A program made the translations under genes and the position numbers. This document shows, one piece after another, positions 5,154 to 12,163 of a DNA stretch of 12,163 bases. The notes under the pieces were generated by a model that was given only the letters and a program-made list of their open reading frames with translations, ran no database searches and was not told where the DNA came from. Source of the DNA: Lachnospiraceae bacterium (GTDB lineage: Bacteria > Bacillota_A > Clostridia > Lachnospirales > Lachnospiraceae); the NCBI GenBank assembly GCA_024689605.1, contig JAILDD010000171.1, positions 1 through 12,163 of the forward strand, given 5' to 3'. Position 1 is the stretch's first letter. Every line of letters starts with the position of its first letter.

Positions 5154-7259
5154 CTATAACACATATCTCTTTCTCATTGTCAGATGATTACAGCCATCCT
5201 TATATTCATACTCCATTTCATCCATAATCTTTTTGGTCAGGTATATTCCCATTCCACCCTTGCCTCTCTTCCTGAGTGGAATCTCAGTATCCGGATCCGG
5301 CTTCGTTAAGGGATTGTACTTCATCCCGCTGTCCGTAACTTCCACCTGAACCATATTGGGTACCGGATAGCTTACCTTCAGGTTCACATCTCCTGTATCT
5401 TCCGGATACGCATATGAAACAACATTCACGAAAATCTCTTCCATTGCCAGGACAATACGCCTGTTCAGTTTATCTCCGCAGCGGACTCTCTTTAATTCCT
5501 TCTCCAAAAACTCCATTGCCACCGGTACATTCTCTATAACAGCCGGAAGAGTGATTTCTTTATACTTACCTGCTTCATCCCCCATGTAGCGGACACAGAG
5601 CATTGTGATATCATCAAACTGTGAATCAATATCCGAATACTTCCTTACGGCATCAAGCACTAAGTTCAATGTGTCAGGAACAGTCATCTCTTTGCAGGAA
5701 TTCAGGACCTCAATGAGCCTCTGCATTCCAAAGGGTTTTCCTTCTCCACTTGCCGCATCCGGCACACCATCTGTATATACAAATACCGTATCCCCGGGTG
5801 AGAGCACCGTCTCCGTATCTGTATACTTTATATTCTGCCTGAGTCCCATCACCAGTCCGTGACGGTCTTTTACCAGTCTGTATCCCTTATCCGCCCCCAT
5901 TATCAGGGGATACTCATGGCCTGCATTGGCTGACATTAGCACACCATTATTTATATCAAGTATGCCCAGCCATACAGTAACGAACATTTTAGAGTCATTG
6001 CCTTCATGCAGCTGGTTATTGGCGTCAAAGAGTATCTCCGACGGCAGTCCTCCGGACATTGCCCGGTTCTTTATCATTGTCTTTGCAATGACCATAAAGA
6101 GCGCAGCCGGGATTCCCTTGCCCGTAACATCCGCTATGACCATCACCAGATGTGACTTGTCTATGAAAAAATAATCATAAAAGTCACCGCCCACCATCCT
6201 TGCCGGTGTCGTTGAAGCAGAGATGTCAAACTCGTGCCTGTCCGGAAAAGCCGGATAAACCGTAGGAAGTATATCCTTCTGTATCTTGTTTGCTATGCCA
6301 AGCTCTGCTTTTTCCCTTTCGGACTCTTTTGTTACCCTGATCAAATCCCTTGTGGCTTCATCTATATTTTTCTCCATGTTATAGACAGACTCTGCCAAAA
6401 GCTCTATCTCGTCACCTGTCCTTATATTTAACAGCTTATCTGACAGGGTATAGCCTATATCCTCAGAATCATTTGCTATCTCCAGGGTAAAAGCCTCTGC
6501 TTCTGATGAAACCTGCATGATAGGAGCTATCACCTTGCGATGAAACCAGAATATATACGCTGCCATGAAAACAATGATCACGGCTACTATGGTAAATACC
6601 GTGTCCGATATATGTTTGTAGATCTCCGCCTGCAACGTGGCCATGGGAATCTCTACATCAATAATAGCGACCACTTCACCATTGATAAGCACAGGCATCA
6701 GCGCCGATGTATTGTATCCATACTCGCTCTTAGATACAAAATGATTTGTCGGACGTTCGCCAATGGTCATGATATCTTCGCAGTCTTTTATGAACTCAGG
6801 ATTAATGGCACTGGCATCACCCAGAGTGTATTTAAGCTCAGGTTTTTCATACACATCAAACATGTACCTGAGGGGATACCACCCTTCTTTTGTACCCTGA
6901 TAGGAATGCAGCTCGTCCAGATCGATATAGCCTACATAGATGTCATTTGCTCCCGTTGCTTCCCTGAGCTTTGAAAGTTCTTCCTCTATCTCGAGATATC
7001 TCTCCGTAGCGGCCTCTTTAGCACAGGCTTCCTTATCAATGTCCCCTCTTACAAAATCAGCATAATGCTTTATCTCTTCATCGGTTATTATGTTCCTTAC
7101 TATCCGCGCTATCTGGTAGCCGTTATCATTGTAGCTTTGCTCTACGCTGACTTTATATTTGTCAAAACCGTAACATATGCTGATCAGGCTTATGATCAGC
7201 ACCAGCACCACAAAACCCGCGATAAACTTTACGGAAAGCGACGCGCCTCTTCTCTTCAT
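5154..7259 (-). CDS. membrane sensor PP2C phosphatase fused to RsbW-like kinase
   Basis: 701 residues. A first membrane helix (about 10-31), an extracytoplasmic sensor of about 185 residues (Cache/PAS-like in layout) and a second helix (220-239) are followed by a HAMP-like and coiled-coil linker (240-320). Next is a SpoIIE/RsbU-type PP2C phosphatase (about 320-559) with all metal-site motifs: GGDFYDY (357-363), ADVTGKG (376-382), AGHEYP (446-451), TDGV (496-499) and DDIT (549-552). The C-terminus (about 570-701) is a GHKL ATPase like RsbW/SpoIIAB, with an N-box around Glu607 and Asn612, DSGM (643-646) and the glycine-rich GKGGMGIYL (666-674). It should phosphorylate and dephosphorylate STAS proteins, most simply the one encoded just upstream. 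The start is the ATG at 7259, four bases after the STAS stop codon; an upstream in-frame start at 7352 would overlap the STAS gene by 89 bases and is less likely. Confidence 0.9.
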   Translation of the reverse strand: MKRRGASLSVKFIAGFVVLVLIISLISICYGFDKYKVSVEQSYNDNGYQIARIVRNIITDEEIKHYADFVRGDIDKEACAKEAATERYLEIEEELSKLREATGANDIYVGYIDLDELHSYQGTKEGWYPLRYMFDVYEKPELKYTLGDASAINPEFIKDCEDIMTIGERPTNHFVSKSEYGYNTSALMPVLINGEVVAIIDVEIPMATLQAEIYKHISDTVFTIVAVIIVFMAAYIFWFHRKVIAPIMQVSSEAEAFTLEIANDSEDIGYTLSDKLLNIRTGDEIELLAESVYNMEKNIDEATRDLIRVTKESEREKAELGIANKIQKDILPTVYPAFPDRHEFDISASTTPARMVGGDFYDYFFIDKSHLVMVIADVTGKGIPAALFMVIAKTMIKNRAMSGGLPSEILFDANNQLHEGNDSKMFVTVWLGILDINNGVLMSANAGHEYPLIMGADKGYRLVKDRHGLVMGLRQNIKYTDTETVLSPGDTVFVYTDGVPDAASGEGKPFGMQRLIEVLNSCKEMTVPDTLNLVLDAVRKYSDIDSQFDDITMLCVRYMGDEAGKYKEITLPAVIENVPVAMEFLEKELKRVRCGDKLNRRIVLAMEEIFVNVVSYAYPEDTGDVNLKVSYPVPNMVQVEVTDSGMKYNPLTKPDPDTEIPLRKRGKGGMGIYLTKKIMDEMEYEYKDGCNHLTMRKRYVL

Positions 7260-7263
7260 AGAC

Positions 7264-7563
7264 TCACTCAATATTGATATAATCCCTGAATCCCGTCGTT
7301 TCCAGAATCTCAAGAACTTCCGCCGATACGTTTCTGACCACCATACGTCCACCCTTATCCTCTGTATATTCCTGTGCCCAGTAAAGGACTCTTAATCCTG
7401 CGGATGCAATGTACTCCAGGCCGTTTAAGTCAAAAAATATATTGATCACCTCTGCCGGCAGCTCCGCAAATCTGTCGTCCAGCCCCATAGCACTTAATGT
7501 ATCCAGTTTACCGCTGAGTCCTATATTCAGATCTTTTCCGTTGAGATCCCAGTTTATCTCCAT
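7264..7563 (-). CDS. STAS-domain anti-sigma-factor antagonist-like protein
   Basis: 99 residues, a single cytoplasmic STAS domain of normal RsbV/SpoIIAA length. The segment LEYIASAGLRVL (49-60) aligns with the phosphorylation loop; Ser54 stands at the site phosphorylated in RsbV and SpoIIAA, while the usual preceding Asp is Ala53. It should be phosphorylated by an RsbW-type kinase and dephosphorylated by a PP2C phosphatase. Both activities are present in the fusion protein encoded directly downstream, so this is its likely substrate. The ATG at 7563 has a strong AGAGGAGGG seven bases upstream, suggesting high expression. What it binds when unphosphorylated is unknown: no anti-sigma or sigma factor is encoded in the window, so the output could be the exporter itself, a distant sigma factor, or a purely protein-level control. 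Confidence 0.9.
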   Translation of the reverse strand: MEINWDLNGKDLNIGLSGKLDTLSAMGLDDRFAELPAEVINIFFDLNGLEYIASAGLRVLYWAQEYTEDKGGRMVVRNVSAEVLEILETTGFRDYINIE

Positions 7564-7591
7564 AAATATTCCCTCCTCTTAATTTAGTAAG

Positions 7592-9772
7592 TTATACATC
7601 CACCCTCTGCCTCTCGATCAGATCAGCAAAAAATCCTTTCTTTTCCACCAGCTCATCATATGTTCCGTCTTCCACGATATGTCCGCCGTCAAAAACAAGG
7701 ATACGGTCACACTGTTTTATGGTAGAAAGCCTGTGGGCTATTACTATCCTGGTGCACTTCATCCCGTCGAGGGCTTCCGATACTTTTTTCTGGGTAATAT
7801 TGTCCAGGGCGGAAGTAGCTTCATCAAAAATAAGCAGCCTGGGCTTCGGTGCGACTGCCCTTGCTATCATGAGCCTCTGCTTCTGTCCGCCGGATATACC
7901 GCCGCTTCCCTCGGATATAAGCGTATTCATACCCATCGGCATATTTCTGATGTCGTCGGCAATGCCTGCGATCACTGCAGCTTCCCATGCATCCTTAAGC
8001 GTCAGGTGCGGTGCCGCGATAACGATATTTGAGAAAACGTCTCCCTGGAAAAGCTTTCCATTCTGTGTCACTACTCCTATATGCTTACGCAGAGATTTAA
8101 GGTCCACGGAATTTATATCCTTTCCGTCATAATAGATACCGCCCCTTGTGGGTTTTTCAAATCCAAGCAAAAGTCTTACCAGCGTGGACTTGCCGCAGCC
8201 GGTCTTTCCCACTATGGCCACATACTGTCCGGGCTTTATCTTTAATGAAATGTCATCAAGTATGACGGGAGAATTTTCCTTATACTTAAAAGTCAGGTTA
8301 TTTACCTCTATGCCGCCGGATATCTTGTTAAGGACTTCCTTATTTTCAGAAACCTCAGGCTCGGTCTTAAGTATTGGCTCCGCCATGTCAAATATGGGCT
8401 TGATATTGGCCGCTGTAAGTGCCATGCTGAAAAGCGACATGAATGCACCGGACACCATTCCATAGGCAGCATTGAAGGCATAGTATTCAGCAACATTTAC
8501 ATGCGTCATAATTGCGGCATTATATATGATTATCGTTCCGGCTATAGATATTGCCGAACTGATGACTCCGTTCATCTTGATAAAAAGAGGCGGATTGTAG
8601 TCCAGCTCGGCGCACTTGGCATACAGGTCCCCCCATCTGGAAAAGGCTCTCATCTCCGCACCTGAAAGCTTTATCTTCTGTATGCCGCTCACCTCCGCGT
8701 AGCTTAGTCCGCTTTCCTTTGATCCCAGCAGCATTGACTTCTTGCTTAATCGCATCTGCAGCAGCGATGAGACAACTGTAAAAGTCACTGTTACAAGTGT
8801 GATCGTTATAGACGGTACCACCAGGCCGGGGGCATATTCAAAAATCTGGGTAATATAAAGCAGTGAAAAAATCGAACTGAGTCCGGTATTAAGGATTACG
8901 GATACCAAAGTATTGCAAAGCGAATTGACATAGGAAGACCTGGATGACAGTTCACCAGAACCATAGTCCTTAAAGAAACCGGCAGGCAGTGAGAGTATCC
9001 TCATCATGGTAGCAGCTTCCACGGATATGCTCATCTTGGTATCTATCCTTGTGTGTATCAATGACCTGGCAGATGAAAACATCATGGATCCTATGGACGC
9101 AAAAAGCATAAATATTCCGGTAGAAACAAGCAGGGATATGTCTTTAGCCTCTATGACCTCACTGAAAAGAAAAAGACTGATCCTGGGTGTCAGCATACCC
9201 ACAAGGGTTACCACAACCGCAGCAAGTGTTACCAGTACATAATCGGCAGGCTCAAGAACACCCACGATAAACTTAAGAAGATCAATGATTCCCAGCTTCT
9301 TTAGTGGAAAGGGCCTGTAAAACGCATATGCATCCACGTCAAACTCTTTTTCATTCTTTGCATTAATGACCACATAGCTGTTTTTGGCAGGATCAAAAAA
9401 CCTGTAGTGTGTAAGTCCGAAAGGCATCAGTGCCACCGGAGCATTGTCGGATTTTCTGAAACCGAGCATCGCACCGTAAGCATCCTTGTGCCACCCCTTT
9501 TTAAGCTCCACTCTCCGGTACATTACCCCCGACGGATGGAGTACATACTCCAATTGATCTTCTATGGTTCGGATCTTGGACGGGATCTCCCTCGGCGGTA
9601 TATGGTAATAGCGCATTATGTCATTGACCGCACTCTGCACCATGGCGTCATCAGTATTATTAATGGCAGACTTATCCCCTGTGACAGCAGCCGCTATCTT
9701 CATAAAGGATTTGTCAAAATCCTGCCTGTCATTCTGTTTTCTTGATCGTATCTGATCGTCAAACCATCCCAT
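7592..9772 (-). CDS. peptide ABC exporter without peptidase domain (NHLM-type second ABC protein)
   Basis: 726 residues. The N-terminal ~160 residues are soluble and lack any C39 catalytic residues; this long extension is typical of the second ABC protein of NHLM-type systems. Membrane segments span about 165-460, and a complete nucleotide-binding domain follows: Walker A GKTGCGKST (522-530), Q-loop Gln570, signature ISGGQ (626-630), Walker B LLIFDE (646-651) and switch His680. All ATPase motifs look intact. It starts three bases after the stop of the C39 exporter gene, so the two are translated together and may form a heterodimer or act in sequence. It sits in the inner membrane-equivalent, the single cytoplasmic membrane of a Gram-positive cell. 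The NHLM assignment comes from the gene pair and the N-terminal extension, recalled rather than tested by a search. Confidence 0.88.
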   Translation of the reverse strand: MGWFDDQIRSRKQNDRQDFDKSFMKIAAAVTGDKSAINNTDDAMVQSAVNDIMRYYHIPPREIPSKIRTIEDQLEYVLHPSGVMYRRVELKKGWHKDAYGAMLGFRKSDNAPVALMPFGLTHYRFFDPAKNSYVVINAKNEKEFDVDAYAFYRPFPLKKLGIIDLLKFIVGVLEPADYVLVTLAAVVVTLVGMLTPRISLFLFSEVIEAKDISLLVSTGIFMLFASIGSMMFSSARSLIHTRIDTKMSISVEAATMMRILSLPAGFFKDYGSGELSSRSSYVNSLCNTLVSVILNTGLSSIFSLLYITQIFEYAPGLVVPSITITLVTVTFTVVSSLLQMRLSKKSMLLGSKESGLSYAEVSGIQKIKLSGAEMRAFSRWGDLYAKCAELDYNPPLFIKMNGVISSAISIAGTIIIYNAAIMTHVNVAEYYAFNAAYGMVSGAFMSLFSMALTAANIKPIFDMAEPILKTEPEVSENKEVLNKISGGIEVNNLTFKYKENSPVILDDISLKIKPGQYVAIVGKTGCGKSTLVRLLLGFEKPTRGGIYYDGKDINSVDLKSLRKHIGVVTQNGKLFQGDVFSNIVIAAPHLTLKDAWEAAVIAGIADDIRNMPMGMNTLISEGSGGISGGQKQRLMIARAVAPKPRLLIFDEATSALDNITQKKVSEALDGMKCTRIVIAHRLSTIKQCDRILVFDGGHIVEDGTYDELVEKKGFFADLIERQRVDV

Positions 9773-9775
9773 GCG

Positions 9776-11962
9776 CTACTCACTCAGTACCAGCTCTTTA
9801 TATAATCCGCCCTTTGCGTAAAGCTCTTCGTGTCTTCCCCTCTCAACGACTTTTCCCTTATCCATGACAATGATCTCGTCACAATCCCTGATAGTACTCA
9901 GCCTGTGTGCGATCACAATGCAGGTAATACCCCTGTCACGTATGGCATTGACTACATCAAATTCAGTCTTTGCATCAAGTGCAGAAGTAGCCTCATCCAG
10001 TATCACTATTGTGGGATCCTGGGCAAGCACCCTTGCTATCTCCATCCTCTGTCTCTGTCCGCCGGAAAAATCATTTCCGCCCTCTATCATCTTATGTTCA
10101 TAACCGTTCTCGCGCTGTATGATGTCACTGTGTATCTGCGCATCCCTTGCAGCAGCTATAACTTCAAAGTCTTCTATGGTCTCATCCCACATCCTGATAT
10201 TTGATGCTATGGTATCCTCGAACATTATGATGTCCTGATCCACAACAGCTAAGGATCCTGTGAAAACACTTCTGTCGATTTCTTTTATGGGCTTGCCATC
10301 GAAAAGGATTTCTCCCTCCCAAGGGGTATAGAGACCTGATATAAGCTTTGATAATGTGGATTTTCCGCATCCGCTTGATCCCACAAAGGCCACACGGCTT
10401 CCCGGCTCAAGCCTTAAGTCAAAGCCGCTTATAAGAGGCTCTGCCAGGCGTGAATACCCGAAGGTCACATTTTTCATTTCTACATTGCCCTTAAGCTTTC
10501 TGTAGCTTACGTCTCCTGTCTGCTGCCTCAGCGCACTGTTTTCATCAGCAGGATATTCCATTACATCCTCTATCCTCTCCATATCGGTGCGAAGCTCCTG
10601 CAGGGTCTGACCTGCAGAAATAAAGGTAGAGGCAGGCGCAGTAAAGGAACCTAAAAATCCCTGGAATGCCATGATCATGCCCACGGTAAACTTGCCTTCC
10701 ATTGTGAGATACACTCCCAGCATAAGCACCAGGGTATTTGTGAAAATAGACACAACGCTCGGAATGCTGCCTATGTACTGATTAAGCTTCGCAAAAGCAA
10801 CTTCCTGGGTATTAACGCTGGCCTGATATCCTGCCCACTTCTGAAAATAGCCTTCCTCTGCACCGCTGGCTTTTATGGTCTCTATCATCTCTATGCCGGA
10901 AGTAGTACAGGAAGCAAGCTTTCCACTGTCCCGCATCTGCACCCTTGAAAGATTGATGCGCTTTTTAGAGATAATGCGGGCGACAAACATATTTATTACA
11001 ATTGAAGAAACACCTACCAGCGTAAGAAGCACGCTGTTTTTAAGCATGACCACAAGATAAAACACCATCATCACGGCCTGAAGCACTAACGGTGCAAATG
11101 TGTTTATCAAAGAACCGGATATATTCGCATTTCCGCTTCTTCTGGATAAAATGTCGCCGGCATATCGCTGCGAATAGAATTCCATAGGAAGATTTAATAT
11201 CTTCCACATATATGATGATGTGCCATATACAGCCATTTTTCCCTCTATCCGCCTTGAATAGATTGCCTGTATGAACTGCATCAGTATCTGTATAAAGCCG
11301 AAAGCCGACATTACTATGATGAAAGGAATATGCCATCCGGGATCTGTGCCGGTCAGCAGTCTGTCCATGAATATCCTGGAGAAAACAGGATTTATCACGC
11401 CTATAAGAGATGAAATTATACCTGTCACTACCACAAAAGCAATGGCGACACCACAGCCTGCCAGACGTTTTTTTGCAAAATTAATTGTGGAACGGGGCTT
11501 GCCTTCCGGAACAAAATTTTCCGTCGGTGAAAACTGTATACAGATACCGGTGAATTTTTCATCGAATTCCTGCATGGATACAACGACGGTTCCTCTTGCA
11601 GGATCGTTTAGATAGACCTTATCTTTTTTGAAACCGCATACTACTACGAAATGATTGAATTCCCAGTGTGCTATGCAGGGAAACGAGCCATTGTCCCTCA
11701 GATACTCCGGCTCAAAACGGTATCCCGAAGCCTCAAGTCCGTAATTGCGGGCCGCCTTCAGGACATTCAGTGCATTTGAACCATCTCTTGATACACCGCA
11801 ATCTCTTCTCACCTGTTCAAGCGGGATCCATTTGCCATAGTAAGCAAGGACCATAGCCAGAGAAGCCGCACCACATTCAAGCGCCTCCATCTGCATGATG
11901 AAGGGGACTTTTGCCACGCCTTTCTTTACCGGTTGTCTGACCCTGCCTTTTTTATCCTTCAT
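9776..11962 (-). CDS. C39-peptidase ABC exporter for double-glycine peptides
   Basis: 728 residues. The N-terminal C39 peptidase (about 18-145) has the expected catalytic set: Gln24, Cys30 in MEALECGAASLAM (25-37), His104 in WEFNHFVVV, and Asp120 in LNDPARG. Membrane segments span about 170-450, and the nucleotide-binding domain is complete: Walker A GSSGCGKST (528-536), signature FSGGQ (632-636), Walker B IVILDE (652-657) and switch His686. It should cut leaders after Gly-Gly and export the mature peptide using ATP. The peptide encoded at 764-1018 has the right leader. Its ATG overlaps the stop of the upstream gene as ATGA, so translation is coupled and there is no separate SD. Length and order match the peptidase/ATP-binding protein of NHLM bacteriocin-type systems, though homologous single-exporter systems are also similar. 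Confidence 0.92.
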   Translation of the reverse strand: MKDKKGRVRQPVKKGVAKVPFIMQMEALECGAASLAMVLAYYGKWIPLEQVRRDCGVSRDGSNALNVLKAARNYGLEASGYRFEPEYLRDNGSFPCIAHWEFNHFVVVCGFKKDKVYLNDPARGTVVVSMQEFDEKFTGICIQFSPTENFVPEGKPRSTINFAKKRLAGCGVAIAFVVVTGIISSLIGVINPVFSRIFMDRLLTGTDPGWHIPFIIVMSAFGFIQILMQFIQAIYSRRIEGKMAVYGTSSYMWKILNLPMEFYSQRYAGDILSRRSGNANISGSLINTFAPLVLQAVMMVFYLVVMLKNSVLLTLVGVSSIVINMFVARIISKKRINLSRVQMRDSGKLASCTTSGIEMIETIKASGAEEGYFQKWAGYQASVNTQEVAFAKLNQYIGSIPSVVSIFTNTLVLMLGVYLTMEGKFTVGMIMAFQGFLGSFTAPASTFISAGQTLQELRTDMERIEDVMEYPADENSALRQQTGDVSYRKLKGNVEMKNVTFGYSRLAEPLISGFDLRLEPGSRVAFVGSSGCGKSTLSKLISGLYTPWEGEILFDGKPIKEIDRSVFTGSLAVVDQDIIMFEDTIASNIRMWDETIEDFEVIAAARDAQIHSDIIQRENGYEHKMIEGGNDFSGGQRQRMEIARVLAQDPTIVILDEATSALDAKTEFDVVNAIRDRGITCIVIAHRLSTIRDCDEIIVMDKGKVVERGRHEELYAKGGLYKELVLSE

Positions 11963-12163
11963 TGCTGACCAAAAAGAAAAGAAAGCGGACTGATACTCTC
12001 CGTGACAAGCTCTATCTCATAAGCTCCGTCCGTAAAAGTACCGTCCACCAAGAATTCATAAACCCACTCGCCGGGCTGCATGTTGCCGACTGTCAGGGCA
12101 TAGGCATTGGTATCCTCCCACACAGTCACCGGCTCCGGCGTCTGCAGATCCACAGAATAGGTC
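11959..12163 (-). CDS. 3' end of an upstream operon gene, probably HlyD-like adaptor (partial)
   Basis: The frame is open from the window edge to a TGA at 11959, giving 67 visible codons (C-terminal end only); the real start lies outside. The visible part is beta-rich, with GEWVYEFLVDG and a final SPLSFLFGQQ, and has no membrane segment. Its stop overlaps the exporter start (ATGA), so it belongs to the same operon. In NHLM-type clusters an HlyD-family membrane fusion protein usually precedes the peptidase exporter, and short hydrophobic C-termini of this kind occur in that family. The identity rests mainly on position; the sequence fragment alone is not diagnostic. Confidence 0.5.
   Translation of the reverse strand, partial: TYSVDLQTPEPVTVWEDTNAYALTVGNMQPGEWVYEFLVDGTFTDGAYEIELVTESISPLSFLFGQQ

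Noticed and set aside
7260..7352. 31-codon N-terminal extension of the sensor phosphatase
   Set aside because: It would overlap the STAS gene by 89 bases and adds a basic stretch before the first membrane helix; the ATG at 7259 just after the STAS stop is the natural coupled start.
7719..8132. Long plus-strand open frame opposite the second ABC exporter
   Set aside because: It lies wholly antisense to the conserved ATPase domain and has no family resemblance; the same holds for the other open frames opposite the exporters and the phosphatase.

Overview
The window looks like a chromosomal stretch from a Gram-positive, anaerobic Lachnospiraceae-type Firmicute (Butyrivibrio/Pseudobutyrivibrio-like). 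This is inferred from moderate-to-low G+C, strong Shine-Dalgarno (SD) sites, stand-alone LytTR regulators, a Lachnospiraceae-style secreted protein with an HxH...CxxC segment, and the NHLM-type peptide exporter pair. No taxonomic marker is present, so the family-level guess is inference. No tRNA, rRNA, CRISPR array, transposase or phage gene was seen.

Right to left on the minus strand, positions 12163 to about 3840 form one tightly packed gene train. It starts with the 3' end of a gene that is probably the HlyD-like adaptor. A C39-peptidase ABC exporter follows (ATGA overlap), then a second ABC exporter without a peptidase (3-nt gap). Next come an STAS anti-sigma-antagonist-like protein (27-nt gap), a membrane sensor/PP2C phosphatase fused to an RsbW-like kinase domain (4-nt gap), an orphan Hpt protein, and a LytTR DNA-binding regulator followed by a likely terminator. 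The exporter should cleave and secrete peptides with double-glycine leaders. The STAS, phosphatase-kinase and Hpt proteins look like a signalling module carried in the same operon, but no sigma factor, anti-sigma target or receiver domain is visible in the window.

The left third is an accessory region. A plus-strand secreted protein gene (2830-3747) runs convergently toward the LytTR gene. A minus-strand condensation/acyltransferase-like gene (1296-2576) diverges from it across an AT-rich spacer. Further left, on the minus strand, are a small double-glycine leader peptide gene (764-1018), which is the obvious candidate cargo for the exporter, a strong terminator, and a small multi-pass membrane protein gene (176-682). 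Positions 1-175 hold nothing I can call.

The most notable non-coding signals are a decayed 35-bp copy of the peptide gene at 3775-3809 and a near-perfect direct repeat with 21-bp period at 2639-2671. A weaker 21-bp-period repeat lies just upstream of the peptide promoter (1131-1160). A 21-bp period of 9-bp half-sites is the geometry bound by LytTR-family regulators, one of which is encoded here. The working model, which is inference, is a LytTR-controlled peptide secretion system with a partner-switching module of RsbU/RsbW/RsbV type.
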